Shown: positions 27,601 to 38,519 of the stretch, piece after piece
Layout of the letters: every line of letters begins with the position of its first letter
Position numbering within the stretch: the first letter of the stretch is position 1
Source of the DNA: Weissella cibaria
GTDB taxonomy: Bacteria; Bacillota; Bacilli; Lactobacillales; Lactobacillaceae
DNA: 64,000 nucleotides
Reading direction: 5' to 3'
Assembly (NCBI RefSeq): GCF_004521965.1
Contig: NZ_SDGK01000008.1
Coordinates: forward strand, 17,269-81,268
Notes under the pieces: generated by a model
The model's database searches: none
What the model was told of the DNA's origin: nothing
What the model saw: the letters and a program-made list of their open reading frames with translations, nothing else
Position numbers and translations under genes: made by a program

Positions 27601-29022
27601 TTAGTCGACCGTAACGATCGTCATCAAGTTAGTCGTACCTGAAGTCGTTACAGGAATACCCGCAGTAACGATGATAGTATCACCCTTTTCTGCCAAACCT
27701 GCAGCAACAACTTCCTTCTTAGCCAAGTCGATCAAAGCATCAGTGTTGTCCACTGCTTCTGAGATAACTGGTTGCACACCCCAGTAAACCGTCAATGAAC
27801 GTTGTACACGCTCGTCGAAAGTCAACGCCAAGATGTCGGCGTTAGGACGGTACTTTGAAATCATCTTTGCAGTGTAACCTGAAGTCGTTGCGGCAACGAT
27901 AGCCTTAACGTTCAAGTTTGCTGCAGCCGTAGCAACAGCAGCAGCAACTGATTCAGTAACGTCAGTAGCGTCAAAGTTGTTTACGTGACGACCGTTCAAT
28001 GCCAAAGCAGTTTCTGCCTTTTCATCGATGCGGGCCATCGTAGCAACAGCAGCAACTGGGTATGCACCGTTAGCTGACTCACCTGACAACATCGTAGCGT
28101 CAGTTCCGTCAAATACAGCGTTGGCAACGTCAGAAGCTTCGGCACGTGTAGGACGTGGGTTTTCTTGCATTGAATCCAACATGTCAGTAGCCGTAATAAC
28201 TGGCTTACCAGCAGCGTTCATCATGCGGATCAAGTCCTTTTGTACCAAAGGCACGTTTTCTGCTGGAATTTCAACACCCATGTCTCCACGAGCAATCATC
28301 AAACCATCAGAAACCTTTAAGATTTCAGCAAAGTTGTCGATACCTTCTTGAGATTCGATCTTAGGGAAGATCATAACATCTTCCTTACCAGCTTCTACCA
28401 ACAAAGCACGGATGTCTTCAACGTCTGAAGGCTTACGTACGAATGAAGCGGCGATGTATTGGATACCTTGTTCCAAACCGAAGCGGATGTCATCGGCATC
28501 CTTTTCAGTGATACCTGGCAAGTTGATTGAAACACCAGGTGCGTTAACACCCTTACGTGATCCCAACAAACCGTGGTTTTGAACTTCAGTAACCAATTCG
28601 CGGTTAGCTTCATCCTTTTCAGTGATCAACATGTCAATCTTACCGTCGTCGAACAACACGTGTCCGCCAACCTTAACATCGTCGAACAAACCTGGGTAAG
28701 TTACGGCAACCTTTTCCTTAGTACCTTCAAGAGATGAATCCATTGAGATGCGGACAACATCACCGATGTTGAACTCAATCTTACCTGGCTCTTGAACAGT
28801 CGTACGGATTTCAGCACCCTTAGTGTCTAACAAGAACCCTACAGTGTTACCTGAAATCTTCTCGGCTTCGCGCACAGCGTTCATACGACCCAAGTGTTCC
28901 TCGTGGTCTCCGTGTGAGAAGTTGAAACGTACAACGTTGGCACCTGACTCGATTAACTTCGTAATAGTCTCGACGTCAGAACTAGCTGGTCCAAGCGTTG
29001 AAACAATCTTGGTCTTCTTCAT
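27601..29022 (-). CDS. pyk: Pyruvate kinase
   Basis: Converts phosphoenolpyruvate and ADP to pyruvate and ATP, the last step of glycolysis and of the phosphoketolase pathway. The 473 residues start MKKTKIVSTLGPAS, with NFSHG near 34, the active-site region IFPKIESQEG and MIARGDMGVEIP, and PTRAEASDVANAV. The C-terminal domain is of the short form without the extra PEP-synthase-like domain found in Bacillus. It is a single-gene unit with a strong promoter and terminator and shows highly biased codons (many GTT/GAC/AAC), as expected for high expression. Confidence 0.97.
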   Translation of the reverse strand: MKKTKIVSTLGPASSDVETITKLIESGANVVRFNFSHGDHEEHLGRMNAVREAEKISGNTVGFLLDTKGAEIRTTVQEPGKIEFNIGDVVRISMDSSLEGTKEKVAVTYPGLFDDVKVGGHVLFDDGKIDMLITEKDEANRELVTEVQNHGLLGSRKGVNAPGVSINLPGITEKDADDIRFGLEQGIQYIAASFVRKPSDVEDIRALLVEAGKEDVMIFPKIESQEGIDNFAEILKVSDGLMIARGDMGVEIPAENVPLVQKDLIRMMNAAGKPVITATDMLDSMQENPRPTRAEASDVANAVFDGTDATMLSGESANGAYPVAAVATMARIDEKAETALALNGRHVNNFDATDVTESVAAAVATAAANLNVKAIVAATTSGYTAKMISKYRPNADILALTFDERVQRSLTVYWGVQPVISEAVDNTDALIDLAKKEVVAAGLAEKGDTIIVTAGIPVTTSGTTNLMTIVTVD

Positions 29023-29077
29023 GATCTGAAAAATCTCCTTCGTTTTGTGTTGATAGTGTATCTACCTACTGTTACTT

Positions 29078-29106
29078 ATTGTACTATTTTTCACTTTTTT
29101 TGTACA
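29078..29106 (-). promoter_or_regulatory. Promoter of pyk
   Basis: TGTACA (29101-29106), 17-base spacer, TACAAT (29078-29083) on the minus strand, about 55 bases before the start codon. Confidence 0.65.
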
Positions 29107-29156
29107 CATTTTTTGTTCGAATCATGTTGCAAATAATAGACACCAATTATACAAAG

Positions 29157-29196
29157 AAAAACCACCTAGCATGCTTTGAAACATACTAGGTGGTTC
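29157..29196 (-). terminator. Terminator of the lysine permease gene
   Basis: A stem of AACCACCTAG and CTAGGTGGTT (29161-29169 with 29186-29194), extended by ATG/CAT pairing, is followed by a T-run on the minus strand. Confidence 0.9.
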
Positions 29197-29205
29197 GGAA
29201 CTTAT

Positions 29206-30678
29206 TTATGATTGACGTGCGTCCGTATCCAAATCAACCTCAGTTAGCTTACGCAACTTTGTCTTGTGCTTAATCTTGTAGCCAAAGTATAGCGCCAAGA
29301 ACAATGGCACTGACATATACGTCGTGATAATACCGGACCAATTCCAGTGTGAAATCATTCCTTGGAATGATGCCAAATCTTGACCAACAACAACGACAAT
29401 TGACAATACCAAGGCCAAAATTGGTCCCACTGGGAACCACTTTGCATGATAACGCAACTTCTTAATGTCTCGTCCTTGTGCAACGAAAGCCCGACGGAAA
29501 CGATAGTGTGAAATAGCAATACCGATCCAGGCAATGAAACCAGTCAACCCAGAAGCGGCGACCAAGTAGTAGTAGATACCTGGTCCAAAGACCGATGTGA
29601 CGAATGTTAGTAAGCCGACCGCAACTGTCGCTAACAATGCTGGTACTGGGATACCCGTGTTACTGTTCACCCGACCGAAAATCTTTGGTGCCTTACCTTC
29701 TTGGGCCATTGCATACAGCATTCGCGTTGACGCATAAACACCCGAATTGGCTGATGAAATCACTGAGGTCAAAATCACGGCATTCATCAATGAAGCCGCC
29801 CCAGCAAGACCTGCTTGCTTAAAGACCAATGTAAACGGTGACACGGCAATATTCGTTTCACTTGAGTGCAACAAAGCTGGATTCTTGTAGAAAAGCAATG
29901 CCCCAATAATGAAAATTGCCAAGATATAGAACAACAGAATACGCCAGAACACTTGCTTAATCGCCGTTGGCACTGACGTTTCTGGTGTTTCCGACTCACC
30001 AGCCGTAATCCCGACCATTTCCGTTCCTTGGAACGAGAAGCCAGCAACCATGAATACAGCCAGCATACCACCGAAGCCACCCACGAAACCGTGGTTACCG
30101 CCGGCAGACAAGTTTCGTGCCACATCAGGATGATAAGACATGATACCGAAAATCGTCGCAACTCCAATAATCAAGAACGCAATAACTGCAACAACCTTAA
30201 TTGTTGCCATCCAAAACTCAGTTTCAGCATATGACTTAGCCGACATTAGATTAATCACTGTAATCAAAGCTAGGACAATAGCTGACCAAATCCAGGTTGG
30301 TACGTGAGGCAACCAGTAGCCCATTACCACGCCAACTGTTGCTGCTTCAACGGCAACGGTAATGGCCCAATTGAACCAGTAGTTCCAGCCCATGGCAAAC
30401 CCGAAGGCAGGATCAACAAAGCGATCTGCATAAGTTGAAAATGAGCCTGATACCGGCATATACGTCGCCATCTCACCCAAACTTGTCATTAGGAAGTAAA
30501 CCATCAAGCCGATTACGGCGTATGAGGTTAAGGCACCAAACGGACCTGCTTGTGCAACCGTCGCACCTGAGGCAACGAACAGGCCGGTACCGATGGTTCC
30601 ACCTAAGGCAATCATCGACAGGTGACGCGTCTTCATTGTTCGCTTCAACGCACCTGGCTGTTGTGTTTCTTCTGACAT
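29206..30678 (-). CDS. lysP: Lysine-specific amino-acid permease (APC family)
   Basis: Twelve-helix membrane transporter for cationic amino acid uptake. The 490 residues start with a short polar leader and the APC signature MIALGGTIGTGLFVASGATVA, followed by AITVAVEAATVGVVM and later family motifs such as AGFSFQGTEMVGITAGE. The family includes lysine, histidine and arginine permeases. The lysine specificity is inferred from the lysine riboswitch in its leader. It is a single-gene unit with its own terminator. Confidence 0.88.
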   Translation of the reverse strand: MSEETQQPGALKRTMKTRHLSMIALGGTIGTGLFVASGATVAQAGPFGALTSYAVIGLMVYFLMTSLGEMATYMPVSGSFSTYADRFVDPAFGFAMGWNYWFNWAITVAVEAATVGVVMGYWLPHVPTWIWSAIVLALITVINLMSAKSYAETEFWMATIKVVAVIAFLIIGVATIFGIMSYHPDVARNLSAGGNHGFVGGFGGMLAVFMVAGFSFQGTEMVGITAGESETPETSVPTAIKQVFWRILLFYILAIFIIGALLFYKNPALLHSSETNIAVSPFTLVFKQAGLAGAASLMNAVILTSVISSANSGVYASTRMLYAMAQEGKAPKIFGRVNSNTGIPVPALLATVAVGLLTFVTSVFGPGIYYYLVAASGLTGFIAWIGIAISHYRFRRAFVAQGRDIKKLRYHAKWFPVGPILALVLSIVVVVGQDLASFQGMISHWNWSGIITTYMSVPLFLALYFGYKIKHKTKLRKLTEVDLDTDARQS

Positions 30679-30713
30679 AACTCCTCCTAAATGAGAGGCC
30701 TAATCGCACTAAT

Positions 30714-30757
30714 AACAAAAAATCCCTAGCTTATACCATCGCATAAACTAGGGACCA
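30714..30757 (-). terminator. Riboswitch-controlled terminator before lysP
   Basis: TCCCTAGTTTATG pairs with CATAAGCTAGGGA-like sequence (stem TCCCTAG/CTAGGGA) followed by six T residues on the minus strand, 36 bases upstream of lysP. It is the expression platform of the lysine riboswitch. Confidence 0.88.
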
Positions 30758-30767
30758 TAATTGGTAG

Positions 30768-30950
30768 TCTTTAGTGTTGTCGATAGCGCTCCGCAGCCGA
30801 CAGATTTTGCTGCGACAGTCTAACCGTTGTTCACGTCTAGACCAACATGTTTTATTACCACAAAACACATTTCGGCAACCTCCCCTTTCCTTAACCGCAC
30901 TGTCTGCCGACTTAGCTAAGTACTTTTGTTGGTTGCGACCTCTATGTCAT
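30768..30950 (-). promoter_or_regulatory. Lysine riboswitch (L-box)
   Basis: The minus-strand leader carries the L-box core in order: AGAGGTCGC, AGTACTTAGCTAAGTCGG, the purine-rich GGAAAGGGGAGG segment, TTGCCGAA, and the downstream GGTCTAGAC and TTAGACTGTC blocks. Lysine binding should favour the terminator and switch off the permease. The class is established; I identified it by its conserved blocks, not by a covariance search. Confidence 0.93.
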
Positions 30951-30967
30951 ATTTAATTTACGGAATA

Positions 30968-30996
30968 ACTATAGCCAATTTTAAGCATGTCGTCAA
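30968..30996 (-). promoter_or_regulatory. Promoter of the lysine riboswitch-lysP unit
   Basis: TTGACG (30991-30996), 17-base spacer, TATAGT (30968-30973) on the minus strand, ending about 20 bases before the riboswitch. Confidence 0.7.
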
Positions 30997-31053
30997 GGGA
31001 CCTTTTTGTGAAGCATGTTAGAATGAAAACAATTATATCCTAAAGGAGCCCCT

Positions 31054-31524
31054 ATGACATTCGACTTAATGCCTTGGCAACTGGCTGATTTTCCAGCTTA
31101 TCAAGCACTCATTACGATGCCCCCAATTGCCGCAGCAATTGGGATTGATACAAAATCCGTGGCTAGTCAACAACAAGCATTCGAAAATGATATCTATCAA
31201 ACATACCAAGTTGCAATTCTCATCGATGGCACGCCACAAGGTAGTATTGTTGCCTACCAACGGGCAAATGAGCTGGGTGATCCACTTACTACTGAAGCTG
31301 ACCTTGCTTACTTCTTAGCCCCTGATTTCTGGGGACACGGTATTATGACGGATGTCGTAACAGCCTTCATCACGCAATTGCCTCCTCATTTTACACTTTG
31401 GGCTGATGTCCTAGCAGATAACATTGGATCTCTTAGGGTTCTTGAAAAGGTCGGTTTTACCAATCAAGGGACTTACATAGATTTATTTGGCCGTCAAATT
31501 ATCCAATTCCATCTATATCGATAA
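31054..31524 (+). CDS. GNAT family N-acetyltransferase (RimJ-like)
   Basis: A 156-residue acetyl-CoA-dependent transferase. The GNAT fold is seen from ADLAYFLAPDFWGHGIMTDVV, a version of motif A in which the acetyl-CoA-binding loop is WGHGIM, and from the closing block ADNIGSLRVLEKVGFTNQGTY typical of the RimJ/RimL group. The substrate is unknown. It is a single plus-strand gene with AAAGGAG before ATG 31054, divergent from the lysP unit. Confidence 0.85.
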   Translation: MTFDLMPWQLADFPAYQALITMPPIAAAIGIDTKSVASQQQAFENDIYQTYQVAILIDGTPQGSIVAYQRANELGDPLTTEADLAYFLAPDFWGHGIMTDVVTAFITQLPPHFTLWADVLADNIGSLRVLEKVGFTNQGTYIDLFGRQIIQFHLYR

Positions 31525-31525
31525 A

Positions 31526-31562
31526 TAAAGGGGTTGGCGATTTTTACGCCAACCTCTTTTTA
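31526..31562. terminator. Convergent terminator after the GNAT gene
   Basis: GGTTGGCG and CGCCAACC (about 31532-31539 with 31547-31554) form a stem with flanking A and T runs in both directions. It overlaps the last codons of the minus-strand broken gene. Confidence 0.85.
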
Positions 31563-32335
31563 ACATATTTCGACATCCAAAGCAGCTTAATCATAGGCTC
31601 GGGTCTCGGGATCAAATACATATTGTATACCACTTTGACGGTTGCAACGGTCTTGAAACGCGCTGTAATCCACCAATCAGCCCAGGCAAACCAGCCCGCA
31701 CGCCAAACAAAACGGTTTGATAATCCCTTGTGTCGCCGATAATTAATCGCAACAAGTAGTTGCATCATACCGACGATAAATTGGACAAACAACAAAACCG
31801 CACCACTTGTGGCCACAACATAGATAATTTCAGACGTATGAATGGTAAGTAATAAATATATTCCCCATAAAATTAGTGCTGTCATATACCATGACCGAGC
31901 CAGCATATTCCACTCGCCAAGCCACAAACAAACGACACGACGATACCGAATTGGTTGAAAAACAATCTCACGACTTTGGGCAAATAAGTTTTCAATATCG
32001 GCTTCATTCCAAATAAACCGTTCTGAAGTCGAACCACGTAAACGCGTTGGTGTCACCCGTGTACTTGTTGCAAAGGTGTTGTACCGAACGACCCAAGCAC
32101 GCAACTATAACCGCCAGAACAAATCTATTTCAGTGCCAACGCGATTTGAACGGCAAAACCCAATTGCCAATAGCGCCGTGCGATGGTACATAATCGCCTC
32201 TTTTTTGACACGAATCATCACGTCATGCCACGCCTGTTTACGGCGATCGGCAGCCAGTTCAACGGCCGCATCCATTTGAGATTGTTGCAGCAAAGCCATT
32301 ATCTTGTTGTGGTAGCGTTTCAAGCATAACGGCAA
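31544..32335 (-). pseudogene. Membrane protein gene split by an in-frame TAG stop
   Basis: Two open segments are in one continuous frame, separated only by an amber codon at 32105-32107 (32108-32335 gives 76 residues; 31544-32104 gives 186). The protein reads smoothly across the stop (EIDLFWRL, stop, LRAWVVRYNTFA). Together they make about 263 residues: a charged N-terminal part, two hydrophobic helices (ALILWGIYLLLTI and AVLLFVQFIVGMMQLLV) and a Trp-rich C-terminal part. I do not recognise the family. No ribosome site is clear at the 5' end, which lies just after the fhs terminator. It is probably inactive; stop read-through or a sequencing error is possible. Confidence 0.6.
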
Positions 32336-32376
32336 CGACGCGCGATGCTGAGGTGTCGTTAATGTCCGTCATAAAC

Positions 32377-32406
32377 AAAAAAACTCAGCCCAAAGACTGA
32401 GTTTTT
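32377..32406 (-). terminator. Terminator of the purine operon (after fhs)
   Basis: ACTCAG/CTGAGT (32383-32388 with 32397-32402) extended by flanking A/T pairs, with a run of seven T on the minus strand. Confidence 0.88.
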
Positions 32407-32415
32407 ATCCCACCA

Positions 32416-34077
32416 CTAGAACAGTCCGGTAATCCGGCCGTTTTCATCAATATCAATATCATAAGCAGCTGGATGACTTGGTAACCCTGGCATGGTTAGC
32501 ACAGTACCAGTCATGACAACTAAGAAGCCAGCGCCCAACTTCGGAATAAATTCGCGCACGTGAATCTTAAAGTCCTTTGGCGCACCTAATTTCCTAGCGT
32601 CATCAGACAAAGAATACTGCGTCTTCGCCATAATGACGGGCAATTTATTCCAACCATGCTTGGCAAATTTGCGTAACTGCTTTGCTGCCTTATCCGACAA
32701 TTCAACACCCGTACCACCATAAATGGTTTGCACGATTTTTTCAATCTTTACGACGGCATCGTCATCAGCTTCGTACAAGGGCTTAAAATCACTCGCGACT
32801 TGCGCTGCTTCAGTGACCGCACCAGCTAGCTCGGTAGCCCCAGCACCGCCCTTAGCCCAGACATCAGCAACATACGCTTGCACACCAAAGTCTCGTGCGT
32901 AGGCTTCAACCATCGCAATTTCTTCAGGCGTATCCGTCACAAAACGATTTACAGCTACGATGACGGGCACCCCGTAACGGGTCATGCTCTGCAAATGTTG
33001 TCCAAGGTTTGCCAAACCTGCGGCCAACGCCCGCTCATCCGGCTCCGTTAACGCAGTTTTAGGCAACCCGCCATGCATCTTGAGTGCTCGGACCGTCGCC
33101 ACAACCACGATGACATCAGGATGCTTACCGAGCAATGGTGTTTTAAAGTCCAAGAACTTTTCACCACCCAAGTCAGCCCCAAAGCCAGCTTCAGTCACCA
33201 CATAGTCTGCTAACTGTAGCGCCGTCTTAGTCGCACGAATTGAATTGGTACCTTGGGCAATATTAGCAAATGGGCCACCGTGAATTAAGGCTGGTGTATG
33301 CGCTAACGTTTGGACCAAATTTGGCTTAATGGCATCCTTCAACAAAGTCGTCAACGCACCTGCAACACCCAAGTCCTTAACTGTGACCGGCTCTTTGGCA
33401 TAGGTATAACCAATGACAATGCGTTCAATACGTACTTTCATGTCCATCAGGTCGCGTGACAAAGTCAAAATAGCCATCAACTCTGATGCAACCGTAATAT
33501 CAAAGCCATCTTCACGTGGCACACCTGAAGTTGGTCCACCCAAGCCAATTGTCACATGACGCAAAGCACGATCGTTAACATCCAAAGCACGCCTCCAAAG
33601 TAACCGGCGTGGGTCAATGTTCAACGGATTTCCTTGATAAATACTATTATCAATGACGGCCGCCAACGTATTGTGAGCACTCGTCAAGGCGTGAAAATCG
33701 CCGGTAAAATGCAAATTAATATCAGCCATCGGCACAACTTGGGCATAGCCACCGCCAGTTGCACCGCCCTTAAGTCCCATTACCGGGCCTAAAGAAGGTT
33801 CACGAAGCGCCACCATTGTTTGCTGGCCAATTTCATTCAAAGCATCAGCTAGTCCGACCGTCACCGTTGACTTACCTTCACCAGCTGGAGTTGGATTAAT
33901 TGACGTCACCAAGACCAACTTACCAAGTTCAGCCTTGTGAGCCGTTTCGTCAACTGAAATTTTGGCCTTATCACGACCGTACGGTTCCCATTCTGCTGGC
34001 GTTAAACCAGTCCTTTCAGCAATTTTTTCAATGGGCCACACTTCTGCAGCTTGTGCAATTTCAATATCTGTTTGCAT
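32416..34077 (-). CDS. fhs: Formate--tetrahydrofolate ligase
   Basis: Makes 10-formyl-THF from formate, THF and ATP. I chose the ATG at 34077 (553 residues) since the longer frame runs into purD. The P-loop region [18 protein letters not shown] lies near 60-77, followed by [23 protein letters not shown]. Placement as last gene of the purine operon makes sense: 10-formyl-THF is the donor for both PurN and PurH. The start overlaps the purD end by 17 bases. Confidence 0.95.
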   Translation of the reverse strand: MQTDIEIAQAAEVWPIEKIAERTGLTPAEWEPYGRDKAKISVDETAHKAELGKLVLVTSINPTPAGEGKSTVTVGLADALNEIGQQTMVALREPSLGPVMGLKGGATGGGYAQVVPMADINLHFTGDFHALTSAHNTLAAVIDNSIYQGNPLNIDPRRLLWRRALDVNDRALRHVTIGLGGPTSGVPREDGFDITVASELMAILTLSRDLMDMKVRIERIVIGYTYAKEPVTVKDLGVAGALTTLLKDAIKPNLVQTLAHTPALIHGGPFANIAQGTNSIRATKTALQLADYVVTEAGFGADLGGEKFLDFKTPLLGKHPDVIVVVATVRALKMHGGLPKTALTEPDERALAAGLANLGQHLQSMTRYGVPVIVAVNRFVTDTPEEIAMVEAYARDFGVQAYVADVWAKGGAGATELAGAVTEAAQVASDFKPLYEADDDAVVKIEKIVQTIYGGTGVELSDKAAKQLRKFAKHGWNKLPVIMAKTQYSLSDDARKLGAPKDFKIHVREFIPKLGAGFLVVMTGTVLTMPGLPSHPAAYDIDIDENGRITGLF

Positions 34078-35344
34078 CCCCAGACACCACCTTATTTTCT
34101 TTTTCAACTGCTTGATAACCGATATCATGACGATATTGTAGCTTAGTTGTCAACGCATCAAGGACCGTGTATACCTGTGCTTGAGCCCTTGTCGCGCTCG
34201 TTGCCGATGCCACAATTGTTACCACTCGGCCACCACTTGTTATAAGTTTATCATCATTTTCCCCAACCCCGGCATAAAATGAACTTATTTTAGGCATTGA
34301 AATTGTAGGAACGATAGCGCCAGCTTCTGGGGCAACTGGATAACCTTGTGCAGCGAGTACAACTCCTAAAAAAACAGCCGTGGTTTGCCACTGGACAACT
34401 GGTTGGCGACCATTGCTCAGCTCGTGCACCAGTTCATAAAAATCACTCTGAAGCTGTGGCAAAACCACTTGTGTTTCAGGGTCGCCGAAACGGACATTGT
34501 ATTCAATTACCTTTGGACCATCGGCAGTCAACATCACCCCGGTGTATAGCACACCCGTGAATGGGGTACTGTTAGTCGCCATTTCACGCAGCAATGGTCC
34601 AACCAATCGATCAATCGCGTCTGACACGATGTCGTCAGTTAACCAGCGGACCGGACTGTACGCTCCCATGCCACCAGTATTTGGCCCCCAATCGCCATCT
34701 AATAATCGTTTGTGATCTTGGGCAACTGGCGTGTGAACAATGCCGTTTGGCCCCACCAAACTAAAGATTGAAAACTCAACACCCCTTAAAAAGGCCTCAA
34801 TGACTAGTTTGGCCTGCTGATTGCCCCGATAAAGTTCCTGTACCGCTCTCAACGCGGCTTGACGGGTTGGATAAATCATCACACCTTTACCAGCTGCCAA
34901 ACCATCCTGTTTCACTACCACCGGTTCTTCACTTGTCATAATGGCACGTTCTGCTGCTGGCCGAGACGTTACAGTTACCGACGCAGCTGTCGGAATACCT
35001 TCAGCTACTAAGCGATCCTTGGCAAATGATTTCGACCCTTCAAGCTGTGCTGCGGCCTTCGTTGGACCGAAAATTGGCAAGCCAGCGGCTTGAAAGTCAT
35101 CAACAATTCCTGCAATTAAGGGTTCTTCAGACCCAACAAACGTCAAATCGATCGCCGTCATTGTTGCAAAATCACGCAATGCATCGATATCCGTCATCGG
35201 AATACCCACTGGGTGAATCTTATCAGCCTGCATGCCAACATTGCCTGGCGCCACATAGACCATTGTCACTTGATCGCTTTTTGCAAACGCTTGTGCCAAA
35301 GCATGCTCACGTGCACCTGAGCCAATCACAAGTACTGTTGCCAT
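34061..35344 (-). CDS. purD: PurD, phosphoribosylamine--glycine ligase
   Basis: GAR synthetase, second step of purine synthesis. I took the ATG at 35344 with GGAGG upstream, giving 427 residues. ATP-grasp enzyme with N-terminal [14 protein letters not shown], a central [17 protein letters not shown] loop, and [15 protein letters not shown] that ligates Mg-ATP. Monofunctional and of normal length. Confidence 0.95.
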   Translation of the reverse strand: MATVLVIGSGAREHALAQAFAKSDQVTMVYVAPGNVGMQADKIHPVGIPMTDIDALRDFATMTAIDLTFVGSEEPLIAGIVDDFQAAGLPIFGPTKAAAQLEGSKSFAKDRLVAEGIPTAASVTVTSRPAAERAIMTSEEPVVVKQDGLAAGKGVMIYPTRQAALRAVQELYRGNQQAKLVIEAFLRGVEFSIFSLVGPNGIVHTPVAQDHKRLLDGDWGPNTGGMGAYSPVRWLTDDIVSDAIDRLVGPLLREMATNSTPFTGVLYTGVMLTADGPKVIEYNVRFGDPETQVVLPQLQSDFYELVHELSNGRQPVVQWQTTAVFLGVVLAAQGYPVAPEAGAIVPTISMPKISSFYAGVGENDDKLITSGGRVVTIVASATSATRAQAQVYTVLDALTTKLQYRHDIGYQAVEKENKVVSGDANRY

Positions 35345-35355
35345 ATTGTCCTCCA

Positions 35356-36885
35356 TTAATGCTTAAAGTGGCGTACGCCGGAAAATACCAACGCAATACC
35401 GAGCTCGTTCGCTTTATCGATTAAGGCCTGATCCTTAATTGATCCACCTGGTTCAACAATCGCTTTAATACCGTGACTAGCTGCGTAGCTCACCGAATCA
35501 TCCATTGGGAAAAAGGCATCTGATGCCAAAACAGCCTCATCATACCCCGGCTTACTTTCTGCCTTGTTAATTGCCAATTTGACTGAGTCAATGCGATTTG
35601 GTTGCCCTGATCCAACGCCTAATGTTTGACCATCACGTGCGACCACAATTGCATTCGACTTAACGTGTTTGACAGACTTTTGCGCAAAGACCATCGCTGC
35701 CAGCTGAGCCTCAGTCGGCTGGACCTGACTAACAACTGTGAAATCGATGATCGTTTCAGTGGTTAAGTCGCGTTCCTGCATGACCATGCCACCCAAAATT
35801 GCAGTGGCTTCAATCTGTTGAGGCAAATCCGTCGTAAACGGTAACGTCAACAGTCGTAAATTCTTTTTCTTAGCTAAAACAGCATACGCGTCATCAGTAA
35901 AAGATGGTGCAATAATAATTTCCAAGAAAATTTGATGCATCTTTTCGGCTGTTACCAAGTCAACTTCACGATTCAAAGCCACGATGCCACCAAAAATGGA
36001 GATATCATCAGCTGCAAAGGCCGCATCCCACGCTGCTTCAATCGTTGCTCCCTGACCAATACCGGCCGGATTCATGTGTTTCACCGTCACCACTGTTGGC
36101 GCAGCAAACTCCGAGATAATTCGCAACGCCGCATCTGTATCACGAATGTTGTTGTATGACAATTGCTTGCCATGCAAAATATCTGCGCTTAACACTGAAT
36201 AGTTACTCCTTAACGCATCGCGATAAGCAGCAGCTTGTTCATGAGCATTTTCCCCATACCGTAGCGTGTCAAATCGATCGTAGGTCATCGTTTGCTGCGT
36301 TGGAAATTCTTCGGTTGTCAGATATGTCGCAATAAGCGCATCATAGGCGGCTGTGTGGCGGAACACTTTCGCCGCCATTGCTTGACGAAAATCAGCTTCA
36401 TCATCTGTTCCTGATTGTAGCCGGTCAAGTACGATTTGGTAATCTGCCGGATCTACCACCGGTAACACACCCGCATAATTTTTAGCCGCCGATCGTAACA
36501 TTGACGGGCCACCGATGTCAATGTTTTCAATGGCGTCTGATTGCGTGACACCTGGCTTTTGAATTGTCGCTTTGAACGGATACAAATTGACGACCACCAA
36601 ATCAATCGGGGTGATACCATACGTGGCTAAGGTAGCCATATGCGCCTCATCATCACGCCGTGCTAACAAGCCAGCATGAATACGTGGGTGTAAAGTTTTA
36701 ACCCGTCCATCCAGCATTTCGGGGAAATCAGTTACCGTATCAACCGGCGCAACTGTTAAGCCGGCTGCTTCAAGCACGGCCAACGTCCCACCAGTTGAAA
36801 CTAATTCAAACCCCAATGTCTGTAGCGTCGTCGCGAATGGGACAAGGCCGGTCTTATCTGAAACACTTAGTAATGCCCGCGTCAT
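35356..36885 (-). CDS. purH: PurH, AICAR transformylase/IMP cyclohydrolase
   Basis: Bifunctional enzyme for the last two steps to IMP. The 509 residues hold the N-terminal MGS-like cyclohydrolase domain ([31 protein letters not shown]) to about residue 190 and the C-terminal AICAR transformylase domain with [12 protein letters not shown] and [20 protein letters not shown]. The start overlaps purN by four bases. Confidence 0.96.
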   Translation of the reverse strand: MTRALLSVSDKTGLVPFATTLQTLGFELVSTGGTLAVLEAAGLTVAPVDTVTDFPEMLDGRVKTLHPRIHAGLLARRDDEAHMATLATYGITPIDLVVVNLYPFKATIQKPGVTQSDAIENIDIGGPSMLRSAAKNYAGVLPVVDPADYQIVLDRLQSGTDDEADFRQAMAAKVFRHTAAYDALIATYLTTEEFPTQQTMTYDRFDTLRYGENAHEQAAAYRDALRSNYSVLSADILHGKQLSYNNIRDTDAALRIISEFAAPTVVTVKHMNPAGIGQGATIEAAWDAAFAADDISIFGGIVALNREVDLVTAEKMHQIFLEIIIAPSFTDDAYAVLAKKKNLRLLTLPFTTDLPQQIEATAILGGMVMQERDLTTETIIDFTVVSQVQPTEAQLAAMVFAQKSVKHVKSNAIVVARDGQTLGVGSGQPNRIDSVKLAINKAESKPGYDEAVLASDAFFPMDDSVSYAASHGIKAIVEPGGSIKDQALIDKANELGIALVFSGVRHFKH

Positions 36886-37475
36886 TTTACAAATACTCCT
36901 TTTTTAATCAACATAGCAACCGTGGCTGGATACAACGTATGCTCAACCGCATGAATTTTAGTTGTTAGCTGCACCAAATCATCTGTTGCGGTAAGTATAA
37001 CCGCCTCTTGCGCAATAATTTCACCCGAATCAACCCCATCATCGACATAATGAATGGTCACACCGGTCACTTTAACACCAGACTGCCACGCATCCGCAAT
37101 CGCGGAATTGCCAGGGAAACTGGGCAACAGCGCCGGATGAATATTCACAATGCGTTGATGAAAGGCATTGACCAACTTGGGGGTCAAAATTCGCATATAC
37201 CCCGCTAATAAGATGCCCACCACACCATCCGATGCCAAGACCGTTAACATGACGTCTTCTGCCAATTCGCGTGTCGCGTGATCTTTATAGTTAATCCGCA
37301 ACACCGGAATACCCGCTCTTTCAGCAAGTTGCTGGGCCCCGGTATTACGGCGATCAACCACCACACGAACAATTTCGGCTGGCACCTCACCAGTCTGAGT
37401 CGCCTGAATAAGCGCTGACAAATTAGTACCAGTTCCTGATGCAAACACGGCTAACTTTGGATGGGTTATGACCAT
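36882..37475 (-). CDS. purN: PurN, GAR transformylase
   Basis: 10-formyl-THF-dependent phosphoribosylglycinamide formyltransferase. The 197 residues have the N-terminal [15 protein letters not shown] and the active-site stretch [16 protein letters not shown], then [17 protein letters not shown]. All catalytic residues (Asn, His, Asp) are visible. It overlaps purM by ten bases. Confidence 0.95.
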   Translation of the reverse strand: MVITHPKLAVFASGTGTNLSALIQATQTGEVPAEIVRVVVDRRNTGAQQLAERAGIPVLRINYKDHATRELAEDVMLTVLASDGVVGILLAGYMRILTPKLVNAFHQRIVNIHPALLPSFPGNSAIADAWQSGVKVTGVTIHYVDDGVDSGEIIAQEAVILTATDDLVQLTTKIHAVEHTLYPATVAMLIKKGVFVK

Positions 37476-38506
37476 GGTTGCTTACCTCGCCAATTGAGTT
37501 TCTCTGACACGGCAGGCGTCACCGTGCCGACTTGATACGCAGCTTGACCTTCATCCGCTAGCATGGCCAACACACGCGCAACATGGGTTGGCTTCACAAT
37601 CAGAATCATCCCCAACCCCAAATTAAACGTTGCCAGCATGTCTGCCAACGACAGCTGACCGAGGCGTTGCAATTCCATAAAAATCGGTAAAATTGGCCAA
37701 CTGTCCCACTCTATACTGGCCGATAGATCCGCAGGTAGGGCACGGGGCAAGTTACCGACGATACCGCCACCGGTGATGTGGGCCATGCTCACGACCAACC
37801 GTTCTGATAGTAGCGGTAAAACCGCCTGAGCATACAAGGTGGTTGGCGTTAAAAGGGACTTCTGTAATGTCATTGGTAACGTCGTAAAATCAGCTGTCTG
37901 TTCTAGTCCCAACACTGTACGTACAAGTGAATACCCATTGGAATGAATGCCACTAGACGCTAACCCAATCAACACATCACCAGTAGCCACACGATCAACT
38001 GTTAGCATCTCATCTCGTTCAACAACGCCAACACCAAAGGCTGCCAAGTCATAATGGTCTGGCGCATACATCCCAGGCAATTCAGCCGATTCACCACCAA
38101 TTAAGGCTGCTCCCGTCGCTTGGGTTGCTTGCGCAATGCCACGAACAATTATTGCTACCTGTTCGGGTACCATTTTGGCAATTGCTAAATAATCAAGTAA
38201 AAATAATGGTTTTGCTCCTTGCGCCACAATGTCGTTCATCACCATAGCAACTAAGTCCTGGCCAATTGATTCGTGTCGTTCGGCCATGATGGCCAATAAT
38301 AATTTTGTGCCCACACCGTCAGTGCCTGAAATCAAAACCGGATCTCGGTATTGCGTGCCTAACGCAAACGCTGCACCGAAACCGCCAACTCCAGCAAGAA
38401 CGTCTGGTGTATAGGTAGCCGCTACATCCGCTTGCATCATGTCCACTGCCTTTTCACCGGCTGCGATGTCTACACCAGCCCCTGCGTACGCATTAGCTTC
38501 TATCAT
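37466..38506 (-). CDS. purM: PurM, AIR synthetase
   Basis: Phosphoribosylformylglycinamidine cyclo-ligase forming AIR. The 346 residues start with the YAGAGVDIAAGEKAV signature and hold LISGTDGVGTKLLLA, ALIGGESAELPGMY and MAHITGGGIVGNLPRAL. Complete; placed between purF and purN. Confidence 0.96.
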   Translation of the reverse strand: MIEANAYAGAGVDIAAGEKAVDMMQADVAATYTPDVLAGVGGFGAAFALGTQYRDPVLISGTDGVGTKLLLAIMAERHESIGQDLVAMVMNDIVAQGAKPLFLLDYLAIAKMVPEQVAIIVRGIAQATQATGAALIGGESAELPGMYAPDHYDLAAFGVGVVERDEMLTVDRVATGDVLIGLASSGIHSNGYSLVRTVLGLEQTADFTTLPMTLQKSLLTPTTLYAQAVLPLLSERLVVSMAHITGGGIVGNLPRALPADLSASIEWDSWPILPIFMELQRLGQLSLADMLATFNLGLGMILIVKPTHVARVLAMLADEGQAAYQVGTVTPAVSEKLNWRGKQPWS

Positions 38507-38519
38507 GTCTCCCCCTTTT

